Positions 17,754 through 25,792 of a stretch of DNA of 64,000 bases are shown in pieces. Both the position numbers and the translations under genes were made by a program. Under the pieces are notes generated by a model that saw only the letters and a list, made by a program, of their open reading frames with translations, was not told the origin of the DNA and ran no database searches. Source of the DNA: Halotia wernerae. GTDB lineage: Bacteria > Cyanobacteriota > Cyanobacteriia > Cyanobacteriales > Nostocaceae. Numbering within the stretch: the stretch's first letter is position 1; the number at the start of each line of letters is the position of its first letter. The stretch spans positions 1 through 64,000 of the forward strand of contig JAYGHB010000102.1 in NCBI GenBank assembly GCA_034931985.1, read 5' to 3'.

Positions 17754-20666
17754 TTAGGAATAAGCCTCCATTGGTAGACAAGAACAAACAAAATTGCGAT
17801 CGCCAAAAGCAGCGTCAATCCGACCAACAGCCGGCCAGAATTTATGTTCGCGAGTCCAAGGCGCAGGGTAGGCGGCTTGTTCACGAGAAAAGGGATGAGT
17901 CCATTCTCCAGCGATGAGACTTTCTGCGGTATGGGGTGCATTCTTCAAGAGATTATCTTGGATATCCATCTTGCCTGATTCTATTTCGGCAATTTCTTGG
18001 CGAATAGCAATCATGGCATCACAAAAACGATCCAACTCTTCTTGAGATTCGCTTTCTGTCGGTTCCACCATAATTGTACCTGCTACAGGCCAAGAGACAG
18101 TCGGCGCATGAAAACCGTAGTCGATTAAACGCTTGGCAATATCATCGATTTCGATACTCGCAGATTTTTTGAGCGATCTTAAATCTAAAATGCACTCATG
18201 AGCAACTAAATCATTTTTACCTTTATATAAAACGGGATAATACTGTTCAAGTTTCTTGGCGATGTAGTTTGCATTGAGAATTGCTACTTTCGTTGCTTGT
18301 GTCAAACCAGCAGCACCCATCATCACAATGTACATCCAAGAAATCACTAAGATGCTGGCACTACCCCAAGGTGCAGCCGCAACTGCACCAATATGTTGGG
18401 TATTAGCATCTTCTTTATTCCCTACTACTGGATGTCCAGGTAAGAATGGCACAAGATGAGAAGCGATACCAATCGGCCCCATACCAGGGCCACCACCACC
18501 ATGAGGAATACAAAAGGTTTTATGCAGATTCAAATGACAGACATCTGCGCCAATATCCCCAGGGCGACAAATTCCGACTTGGGCGTTCATATTCGCCCCA
18601 TCCATATAAACTTGTCCACCGTGGCTATGCACAACAGCACAGATTTCCTGAATTGCCTCCTCAAAAACGCCATGAGTTGAGGGATATGTCACCATTAAGG
18701 CAGCGAGTTTATGGCTATGTTTTTCTGCCTTTGCTTTCAGGTCATTCAGATCAATGTTACCTTCCAAATCACAAGCAACGGCAACTACTTTCATTCCACA
18801 CATCACTGCACTTGCGGGGTTAGTTCCATGTGCAGATTGAGGAATCAAGCAGATATTGCGGTGTTCTTCCCCACGACTTTCGTGATACTGACGAATCACT
18901 AAAAGTCCTGTATATTCACCTTGAGAACCAGCATTGGGTTGTAGAGAAACTCCGGTAAACCCAGTAATTTCAGCTAACCATGCTTCCAGTTGCTGAAACA
19001 AAATCTGATAACCCCGTGTTTGGGTTAGGGGAGCAAATGGGTGTATCTTGCCAAATTCCTCCCAAGTCACTGGAATCATCTCAGATGTTGCATTCAACTT
19101 CATTGTGCATGACCCCAAAGGAATCATCGATGTAGTTAAAGATAAATCCTTGGTTTCTAGCTTGTGTAAATAGCGCAACAACTCAGTTTCTGAGTGATAG
19201 CGGTTGAAGACGGGATGGGTAAGGTAACTGCTTTGGCGGGGAAAGGGAAGGTGAGAAGGTTGAAAGATCAGTTCTTCTAAAGTAAAAGGTAGGTCATCTG
19301 TACCTGCGAAAATTTGCCAAAGGTCAATTAAATCTTCTGGGGTAGTGGTTTCGTCTAAGGAGATGCCAATAGCAGTTGCATCGAAAATTCGTAGATTAAT
19401 ATTCCTGGCTTGGCAACCTGCAAGAATTGCTTCTAAGGAGTGTGTTCCTAACTCTAAACGCAGTGTATCAAAGAAATGCTCAGAACTGATCTTGTAACCC
19501 AGACGCTGTAACCCTGCTGCCAGGATAACAGTTAGTTGGTGAATATTTTCAGCGATCGCCTTGATGCCACTAGGGCCGTGATAAACGGCGTACATACTTG
19601 CCATCACTGCTAGTAACACCTGTGCTGTACAAATATTACTGGTTGCTTTTTCGCGGCGAATATGCTGTTCGCGGGTTTGCAAAGCTAGACGCAATGCCAG
19701 CTTCCCTTGGGCATCTTTTGATACACCTACAATTCGTCCTGGAACCTGCCGTTTATATTCTTCTTTGGTAGCGAAGTAGGCTGCATGAGGCCCCCCAAAC
19801 CCCAAGGGAATACCGAAACGCTGGGTACTACCCACAGCAATATCAGCACCAAATTCACCAGGCGGTGTTAATAAAGTTAAGCTCAATGGGTCTGCTGCTA
19901 CCGTCACCAATGCACCCTCAGCATGGGCTTTTGCGATAAAAGCGCGGTAGTCGTAAATAGTGCCATCAGTGGCAGGATATTGCAGAATTGCCCCAAAAAT
20001 CGGTTGCTCAAAATCAAATGTCTGATGCTCACCAATAATGATCTGAATCCCTAAAGGTTTAGCCCGTGTTTGCAACACATCAATGGTTTGGGGATGACAA
20101 TCACCAGAGACAAAATAGGCATTTGCTTTATTTTTGCAAACGCCATAACTCATACTCATAGCTTCGGCTGCGGCTGTAGCTTCATCTAGTAATGAAGCAT
20201 TGGCAATTTCTAAACCTGTGAGGTCGATAATCATGGTTTGGAAATTAAGCAGCGCTTCAAGTCGCCCTTGGGCAATTTCTGGCTGATAGGGGGTGTAGGC
20301 AGTATACCAACCAGGATTTTCTAAGATATTACGGCTAATGACAGCAGGAGTGATGCAGTCGTAATATCCCATACCAATGTATGAACGGCAAACCTGATTT
20401 TTGGCAGCGATTTGTTTTAACTTTGCTAGTGCTGCATATTCACTTTGGGCTTCAGGCAACTGTAGCGGTTTGTGCAGTCGGATTGCCTGGGGTACTGTTT
20501 GGTCGATGAGGGCATCCAGGCTAGCAAACCCCAAGACCTCAAGCATTTGCTTGATATCATTGCAGTTAGCTCCAATATGTCTTTGCGTAAAATTATTTGA
20601 CTTTCGACTTCTTTCGTCTAGCATTAAGCGATCGCTAGACTGAGGAATAGAAGCATAAATTACCAC
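17754..20666 (-). CDS. gcvP: glycine dehydrogenase (decarboxylating), P-protein
   Basis: A 970-residue PLP enzyme of the glycine cleavage system. It decarboxylates glycine and transfers the aminomethyl group to the lipoyl arm of GcvH, which in cyanobacteria serves photorespiratory glycine turnover and one-carbon supply. The N- and C-terminal halves are the two related aminotransferase folds of the long single-chain form. The PLP lysine is K716 in NLHKTFCIPHGGGGPG. GTG 20666 is supported by GGAGAG six bases upstream; an internal ATG at 20624 is the alternative. It is the last gene of gcvT-gcvH-gcvP on the minus strand, about 170 bases after gcvH. Confidence 0.97.
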   Translation of the reverse strand: MVIYASIPQSSDRLMLDERSRKSNNFTQRHIGANCNDIKQMLEVLGFASLDALIDQTVPQAIRLHKPLQLPEAQSEYAALAKLKQIAAKNQVCRSYIGMGYYDCITPAVISRNILENPGWYTAYTPYQPEIAQGRLEALLNFQTMIIDLTGLEIANASLLDEATAAAEAMSMSYGVCKNKANAYFVSGDCHPQTIDVLQTRAKPLGIQIIIGEHQTFDFEQPIFGAILQYPATDGTIYDYRAFIAKAHAEGALVTVAADPLSLTLLTPPGEFGADIAVGSTQRFGIPLGFGGPHAAYFATKEEYKRQVPGRIVGVSKDAQGKLALRLALQTREQHIRREKATSNICTAQVLLAVMASMYAVYHGPSGIKAIAENIHQLTVILAAGLQRLGYKISSEHFFDTLRLELGTHSLEAILAGCQARNINLRIFDATAIGISLDETTTPEDLIDLWQIFAGTDDLPFTLEELIFQPSHLPFPRQSSYLTHPVFNRYHSETELLRYLHKLETKDLSLTTSMIPLGSCTMKLNATSEMIPVTWEEFGKIHPFAPLTQTRGYQILFQQLEAWLAEITGFTGVSLQPNAGSQGEYTGLLVIRQYHESRGEEHRNICLIPQSAHGTNPASAVMCGMKVVAVACDLEGNIDLNDLKAKAEKHSHKLAALMVTYPSTHGVFEEAIQEICAVVHSHGGQVYMDGANMNAQVGICRPGDIGADVCHLNLHKTFCIPHGGGGPGMGPIGIASHLVPFLPGHPVVGNKEDANTQHIGAVAAAPWGSASILVISWMYIVMMGAAGLTQATKVAILNANYIAKKLEQYYPVLYKGKNDLVAHECILDLRSLKKSASIEIDDIAKRLIDYGFHAPTVSWPVAGTIMVEPTESESQEELDRFCDAMIAIRQEIAEIESGKMDIQDNLLKNAPHTAESLIAGEWTHPFSREQAAYPAPWTREHKFWPAVGRIDAAFGDRNFVCSCLPMEAYS

Positions 20667-20833
20667 AGATTGCTCTCCAGACGTTACTGTTTAATATTTT
20701 GCAATAATTATTCTTAATAAGACGGGATAACTTACCTGATTATTTAAAATTTTATAAATAGAGCATGGGGAATGGGGCGTAGTTTACTATTTTCTTCTTT
20801 CCTCCCCTGCTTCCCCTGCCTCCCTGCCCTCTT

Positions 20834-21226
20834 CTACTCCCCTTCTACCTGGGCGCGATACTCATCAGCCCTCAAGCCGTCATGAACCTCATCAGGGTCA
20901 TTGACGCGTACTTTTAAGAACCACCCCTCACCGTAGGGGTCGTCTGCCACTTCTTCAGGAGAATCTATCAAAGTATCATTACGTTCTACAACTGTGCCGG
21001 TGACTGGTGAACTCAGGTCTTCAACAGCTTTCACTGATTCAATTGAGCCAAAGGTTTCTCCTTTAGTCAAGGCATCACCAATCTCTGGCAATTCTAAAAA
21101 CACGACATCACCTAATTGGTCTACGGCAAACTCAGTGATGCCAATGGTGGCAATTTCACCATCTAGCCGCACATATTCATGAGTATCCAGGTATCTCAAA
21201 TCCTGAGGATATTCAAAAGACGACAT
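20834..21226 (-). CDS. gcvH: glycine cleavage system H protein
   Basis: A 130-residue lipoyl carrier that shuttles the aminomethyl group between GcvP and GcvT and then is reoxidised by lipoamide dehydrogenase (not in this window). The lipoylated lysine is K66 in GSIESVKAVEDLSSP. Length and hammerhead-domain pattern are normal. It lies between gcvT (273-base gap carrying a fold-back repeat) and gcvP on the same strand. The acidic C-terminus (EYRAQVEGE) ends near a purine/pyrimidine-rich repeat tract. Confidence 0.97.
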   Translation of the reverse strand: MSSFEYPQDLRYLDTHEYVRLDGEIATIGITEFAVDQLGDVVFLELPEIGDALTKGETFGSIESVKAVEDLSSPVTGTVVERNDTLIDSPEEVADDPYGEGWFLKVRVNDPDEVHDGLRADEYRAQVEGE

Positions 21227-21417
21227 ATCAATTCCCCTTCCAGATCAAACAAATTATCGCCCCAAAAGTCATCTAGATCATGTTTGTTAATTAAACATAG
21301 TGTAGATGAAGTAACTTAAAACATATTATTCCTCAAAAAGCTAGAAAGTTATAGTGGTTTTAGATGGATGGAATACACCAGTCTAGTACCGCTGCGCGTA
21401 ATGACGCTCGATGCTTT

Positions 21418-21444
21418 GTTGGGTTGCGCTGCGCTTAACTCAAC
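21418..21444. repeat. interspersed hairpin repeat between gcvT and gcvH
   Basis: GTTGGGTT (21418-21425) pairs with AACTCAAC (21437-21444) through one G-T wobble around GCGCTGCGCTT. This is a common dispersed hairpin in Nostocaceae. The gap also contains a CCGCTGCGCGTAATGAC tract just upstream. No glycine riboswitch-like structure is recognisable in the gap or before gcvT. Confidence 0.6.
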
Positions 21445-21499
21445 CTACTTTTCGAGTTTGAAAACACTAGTCCCTAGTCCCTTTTTCAGAAGCACTACA

Positions 21500-22636
21500 T
21501 CAGTTGGTAACACGATTTTTTGAACGATAAAAGGGACGTTTCACTACAACTGCTGGGTAAGCTTTACCCCGAATTTCCACTTCTAGCTGTTGACCAACAG
21601 CTGCTAGCTTAGTAGGAACGTAGGCTAAGGCAACAGGGTAACCAAGTGTAGGAGATATAGTCCCACTAGTCACTTCCCCGACTACTTGACCTGCTGATAA
21701 AACTTGGTAGCCATGACGGGCAATGTTGCGTCCTGACGTTTGTAAACCTACCAGTCGGCGCTGAACTCCATCGGCTTTTTGCTGCACCAAAACTTCCCGA
21801 CCAATAAAATCACCTTTGGTATCAAGGTGAACTAGCCACCCCAAACCTGCTTCTAGGGGTGTGGTGGTGTCGTCGATATCTTGCCCATAAAGTGCCATCG
21901 CTGCCTCTAAGCGGAGGGTATCTCTCGCACCAAGTCCACAGGGAATAACACCAGCATTATAGAGATTTTGCCACAATTCTACCCCGACCTCTGGATCTAC
22001 CATTACCTCAAAACCATCTTCGCCAGTGTAACCTGTGCGGGCAATAAAGCCGGGTTTACTCAGTACTGTTGCTGCTAAATGTCCGAATGCTTTGATTGGT
22101 TGTAAGTCTTCTTGTACAAAGGGCTGGAGATATTTAATCGCTTTTGACCCTTGCACAGCAATCAGGGCTTTTTCTGGTGAAAGGTCTTGGAATTGCACCT
22201 GATCTAGGTCAAGATGTTGTAATAACCATGCTTTGTCTTTACTAGTGGTGGCTGCATTGACTATAATCAATACCCGCTGTATGTCAGTAGTATCTTTACC
22301 TTGGTAGTAAACAATGATATCGTCAATAATTCCACCTTGGGGATTTAACAATACGGTATATTGTGCTTGACCAGGTTGCAGTCGATTCAAGTCTGAAGGA
22401 ACTAAATGCTGGAGTTGAGATATCAGGTTTTTACTGTGGAGAGTAAATTTACCCATGTGGGATATATCGAACATCCCGGCTGCGTTTCTAACAGCCTCGT
22501 GTTCGTGACTAATGCCAGTAAACTGCACGGGCATTTCCCAACCACCAAAGCTGGTAAAGCGGGCTTTGAGTTCTACACCTAGTTGATATAAAGGAGTCCG
22601 CGCCAGAGAAGAGGAAGTGTCTTGTTGATTAGCCAC
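21500..22636 (-). CDS. gcvT: aminomethyltransferase, glycine cleavage T-protein
   Basis: A 378-residue tetrahydrofolate-dependent enzyme that releases ammonia from the aminomethyl-lipoyl H-protein and makes 5,10-methylene-THF. Family blocks are visible: MPVQFTGISHEHEAVRNAAGMFDISHMGK near the N-terminus (key FDISHMGK), TGYTGEDGFEV, and CGLGARDTLRLEAAM. The length is normal. It is the first gene of the minus-strand gcvT-gcvH-gcvP cluster and is preceded by only 83 bases before the broken peptidase gene, so the promoter must lie there or inside the pseudogene. Confidence 0.96.
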   Translation of the reverse strand: MANQQDTSSSLARTPLYQLGVELKARFTSFGGWEMPVQFTGISHEHEAVRNAAGMFDISHMGKFTLHSKNLISQLQHLVPSDLNRLQPGQAQYTVLLNPQGGIIDDIIVYYQGKDTTDIQRVLIIVNAATTSKDKAWLLQHLDLDQVQFQDLSPEKALIAVQGSKAIKYLQPFVQEDLQPIKAFGHLAATVLSKPGFIARTGYTGEDGFEVMVDPEVGVELWQNLYNAGVIPCGLGARDTLRLEAAMALYGQDIDDTTTPLEAGLGWLVHLDTKGDFIGREVLVQQKADGVQRRLVGLQTSGRNIARHGYQVLSAGQVVGEVTSGTISPTLGYPVALAYVPTKLAAVGQQLEVEIRGKAYPAVVVKRPFYRSKNRVTN

Positions 22637-22719
22637 AGATATTTTTGCGATCGCATTCCAACATCTATATATCCTAAGGCAGTATTCTTTTGCGATGCTT
22701 CATTTTCTTATCATTCCAT

Positions 22720-23061
22720 TTAACTCCTCGATTCAGATGCTATTTTTCTTTGTAAAACATCAATCCGTTCTCGCGTTCCGGGGTGGTCACTTAAAAAACT
22801 TGGCACAGAGTTTTGATTGAGTAATTTACTCAAAAATGCAGGCATGGCTTGAGGATTATATCCTGCACGTTCCATATACTTTAATCCTTTGGCATCAGCA
22901 TTAAATTCATCTTGGCGGCTATGGGGTAACTCAAAAGCCAGTTGATAAGCTACAGCAGCTACTTTACTACGATCTAAACCAGCCAAAGATGCGGCTCCTT
23001 GAGCTAGTTGCGATTCTTTTAGTCTGTTAATCAGGTCTTGATTACAAATGTTTGTGGTCAA
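22720..23061 (-). pseudogene. M48-family metallopeptidase, N-terminally truncated
   Basis: A 113-residue open frame that matches only the C-terminal half of an M48 (HtpX/Oma1-like) zinc protease: QGAASLAGLD, SRQDEFNADAKGLKYMERAGYNP and DHPGTRERID. The third zinc ligand (Glu in DEFNADAKG) is present, but the HExxH helix that should lie immediately before residue 15 is missing; the frame is closed by an in-frame TAG just upstream of the TTG start at 23061. It therefore cannot be an active protease. The next open frame upstream (23074-23358) does not supply the missing part. Confidence 0.75.
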
Positions 23062-23073
23062 TACGTTTTGCTA

Positions 23074-23358
23074 TTACTGTGCAATGGAGCAATAAATTTT
23101 GACACCTTTGTTCTGTCTAAATGTCAAGCAATTACCTTTGGAATTTTCAGTATCTAGAAAAGCTGTCTGTTGATTTTTGTTGGTGGCAATAAAAAAAATC
23201 TGGAATAACACAGGTGTCCATATAGCGACACAGATTATGGACAAGATTATTCTTACTTTATTCCTGCGAGTATTTTTTTGGCTTGGCTTTGGTTGTAATG
23301 CTTGTTTGCAAACTGTCTCTGGTTTCCAAAAATGATCGTTAAAGTTGTAATAACTCAT
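23074..23358 (-). CDS. small single-pass membrane protein, unknown
   Basis: A 94-residue protein with a basic stretch (QPKPSQKNTRRNKVR, about residues 23-37) before one hydrophobic segment (about 38-60, ILSIICVAIWTPVLFQIFFIA), and a C-terminal part with two cysteines. The topology suggests a short cytoplasmic head and an exterior tail. It ends 12 bases before the truncated M48 frame on the same strand. It might be a replaced or rearranged 5' portion of the peptidase locus, or an independent gene; I do not recognise it. Confidence 0.45.
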   Translation of the reverse strand: MSYYNFNDHFWKPETVCKQALQPKPSQKNTRRNKVRIILSIICVAIWTPVLFQIFFIATNKNQQTAFLDTENSKGNCLTFRQNKGVKIYCSIAQ

Positions 23359-23876
23359 TTATAAACTTGCTCCAAATTAAAAAACATCAGACTGTACGAT
23401 CATCAATGAATAAAATGCATTAACGTTAATTTTTACTCTTAATTAAAATGACTTATCAAAGATTGCAACGAAACAGAATGGTCGCTTGGATCTTATCAAG
23501 AAGCAATCATTTCGTATATTACCTTATATTAGTAAACAATACTTACTGATTTATTTCTCTGCCCAACGAAAGAAGTGGTATATAACAAAAGGTAGAAACT
23601 TTAATTAATCTTACTGTTAAAATCGCAGGCGAATAAAGTCTGTGTAACCGCATGGGAGTCTAACGATTAGATTGTGATTGCTCTTCTAAAATCTGTTTGT
23701 CCAGAATACCGAACTTTCTTGGTTTGTTTTAACTACTTGTTCTAAAGGTCAGACATAAATCATTATGGTTTTAATAGCGAGATTAATTTAATTTTCTTAA
23801 AGTGTGCGCCTCTTCAAATCCAACAAGAAATTGATCCGCTTTTTATGGCTTATAGATTCTCAAACTTAACATAGAT
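23359..23876. other. 518-base AT-rich gap, no gene seen
   Basis: AT-rich DNA between divergent small genes. I see no convincing open frame, tRNA, repeat family or terminator. It presumably carries promoters for the minus-strand 94-residue protein and the plus-strand 68-residue protein. Confidence 0.5.
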
Positions 23877-24083
23877 ATGAAACTCATCAAAAAACTTGAA
23901 AAGCCTATCCCCAAGCAAGCAGAGATAAAGGAAAAACCAAAACAGCAAAATCTTCAAATCGATAGCATTGATATGCAAGAGTCAAATATTCCTTTAGGGA
24001 ATCATCCTGTGGTTGAATCTGTCGGTAACTCAGGGTGGGAAATTTCAGAAATTTGGAAAGATATTCGATTAGATGATTTCTGA
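23877..24083 (+). CDS. 68-residue hydrophilic protein, unknown
   Basis: A small charged protein: a Lys/Glu/Pro-rich N-terminal half (KLIKKLEKPIPKQAEIKEK), a middle IDSIDMQESNIP, and an acidic/aromatic end SGWEISEIWKDIRLDDF. There is no signal peptide or membrane segment. The sharp split between a basic first half and an acidic, Trp-containing tail is reminiscent of small adaptor or precursor peptides, but no modifying enzyme lies nearby. I do not recognise a family. No clear ribosome-binding site precedes the ATG. Confidence 0.45.
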   Translation: MKLIKKLEKPIPKQAEIKEKPKQQNLQIDSIDMQESNIPLGNHPVVESVGNSGWEISEIWKDIRLDDF

Positions 24084-24199
24084 TGTTGTTACCAAAGTAT
24101 AAGAGGAAAATAGGTTTAGACTCTAAGTAAATCAAAAATACTCTCCAGTACGGTTTAATGTTTAATAGTGGAAGTGTTGAGATTTGTTAAGAAGAGATT

Positions 24200-24694
24200 A
24201 TGAAATATCGGCAACTACTAGCTAGCGTTGTCTTAGCTATGGTTCTTTTTTTGTTTCCCCTGTCGGCGCAGGCCGCAAGTTCTTCTAGTATTACCCGTTC
24301 TGCTGGCGATGAACTCAAGAGCAAGGATTACTCTGGTCAAAATTTAGTTGGTACTGAGTTTACCAATGTGAGTTTAGAGAATGCTAACTTTAGCAATGCT
24401 AACTTACGCGGTGGTGTATTTAATGGTAGTCTCTTGGAGGGTGTAAATCTGCATGGCGTAGATTTTAGTGAAGGCATAGCTTATTTGGTAAGGTTCAAGG
24501 GCGTTGATTTGAGTGATGCAGTTTTGACAGATGCAATGATGCTACGTTCCATATTTGATGATGTTGACATCACAGGCGCAGACTTCACGAACGCAATTTT
24601 AGATGGTTTGCAGGTTAAAAAACTCTGCAATCAGGCAAATGGTGTAAATTCTAAAACTGGTATAGCTACTCGTGAATCTTTAGGATGTAAATAG
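24200..24694 (+). CDS. secreted/lumenal pentapeptide-repeat protein
   Basis: A 164-residue protein with a Sec-type signal peptide (LLASVVLAMVLFLFPLSAQA, cleavage near residue 26). Residues about 45-135 are A(D/N)Lxx-type pentapeptide repeats (NLVGTEFTNVSLENANFSNANL) that fold as a right-handed quadrilateral beta-helix. In cyanobacteria, exported proteins of this type are found in the thylakoid lumen or periplasm; function is unknown. A hairpin follows the stop. The gene appears monocistronic. Confidence 0.85.
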   Translation: MKYRQLLASVVLAMVLFLFPLSAQAASSSSITRSAGDELKSKDYSGQNLVGTEFTNVSLENANFSNANLRGGVFNGSLLEGVNLHGVDFSEGIAYLVRFKGVDLSDAVLTDAMMLRSIFDDVDITGADFTNAILDGLQVKKLCNQANGVNSKTGIATRESLGCK

Positions 24695-24700
24695 AAAATT

Positions 24701-24730
24701 ATCCCCTTCTTAGTCAGCAAAGAGGGGGAT
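24701..24730 (+). terminator. hairpin after the pentapeptide-repeat gene
   Basis: ATCCCCTTCTT and AAGAGGGGGAT pair with one mismatch around TAGTCAGC, starting seven bases after the stop codon. The T-run is weak (TATCTCATG), so termination may be partial or the hairpin may stabilise the transcript end. Confidence 0.5.
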
Positions 24731-24841
24731 TATCTCATGATTAAAGCTACTAACTAAACTGTATTGATCCATTAGGTAATTGTCAAAATATATCTAACCA
24801 CTAATACATAGTTAATGGTATTGTAAACTAGAGTTAGAAGC

Positions 24842-25708
24842 ATGGAAACCAAACAGCTAGGAAAAACTGGTGTCTCTGTAAGTGCCATTGGCTTGGGTGG
24901 AATGCCAATGTCAATTTATGATCGCCCGCCCGAATCGCAATCTATCGAAGTTATTCATCGTGCCTTGGATTTGGGTATTACATTTATTGATACCGCCGAC
25001 TCTTATTGCCAAGATGAATCAGACAAACACCACAACGAGCGACTAATTCACAAAGCACTTACCAGTTACAAAGGCGATGTTAGCCATGTGATTGTAGCAA
25101 CTAAAGGCGGTTTGATGCGTCCTAATAGTAATTGGACACGCAACGGTAGCCCAGAACATTTGCGTCAAACGATTCGTGCCAGTTTTGAGGCTTTAGGTGG
25201 TAATAAACCTATCGATATTTGGCAATATCACGCCCCTGATGCCAATTACACAATTGAGGAATCTCTCCTACCAGCAAAAGAAGCAATAGCAAATGGTTTA
25301 ATTCGGTTTGTAGGCGTTTCTAATTTTTCCGTTGAACAAATTAAGCGATCGCGGCATGTGGTAGATATTGTTTCAGTACAAAATCAATACAGCCCTTGGC
25401 AACGACAGCCCGAAACTGATGGCGTATTAGAGTACTGTGAACAGGAAAAATTAACCTTTTTACCCTGGAGTCCTTTTGGTGGTAGTCGTCGTCATAGCGA
25501 TTTGCAAGATATTCCTGCGATCGCTCAGTTAGCGAAAGAAAAAGGTGTATCAGTATATTGTATTGTGTTGGCGTGGCTACGTTCTAAATCGCCTTGTATT
25601 TTACCGATTCCTGGTGCTAGCAAGACTTCTAGTATTGAAGACTCAGTGCGTGCCATCAATGTCAAACTTTCTGAAGAAGAAGTGGAAAGAATTAATCAAG
25701 CAACATAA
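24842..25708 (+). CDS. aldo/keto reductase
   Basis: A 288-residue NADPH-dependent (alpha/beta)8-barrel oxidoreductase. Family markers are seen: GLGGMPMS, DTADSY with the catalytic Asp and Tyr, the lysine of VATKGG, and the WQYHAPD strand with the catalytic histidine. IPGASK near residue 258 is the C-terminal cofactor-binding signature (IPG). The physiological carbonyl substrate cannot be deduced. It stands alone, between the pentapeptide gene and a convergent gene. Confidence 0.9.
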   Translation: METKQLGKTGVSVSAIGLGGMPMSIYDRPPESQSIEVIHRALDLGITFIDTADSYCQDESDKHHNERLIHKALTSYKGDVSHVIVATKGGLMRPNSNWTRNGSPEHLRQTIRASFEALGGNKPIDIWQYHAPDANYTIEESLLPAKEAIANGLIRFVGVSNFSVEQIKRSRHVVDIVSVQNQYSPWQRQPETDGVLEYCEQEKLTFLPWSPFGGSRRHSDLQDIPAIAQLAKEKGVSVYCIVLAWLRSKSPCILPIPGASKTSSIEDSVRAINVKLSEEEVERINQAT

Positions 25709-25792
25709 AAAAACAGAAAATCACAATCATCTATTGGATAAACCTCCTACAAAAGTACATTTTGCAAGGGGTTAATTCAAACCGATTAAAAA

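Noticed and set aside
22637..22719. Glycine riboswitch before gcvT
   Set aside because: Only 83 bases are available and no aptamer-like conserved core is visible.
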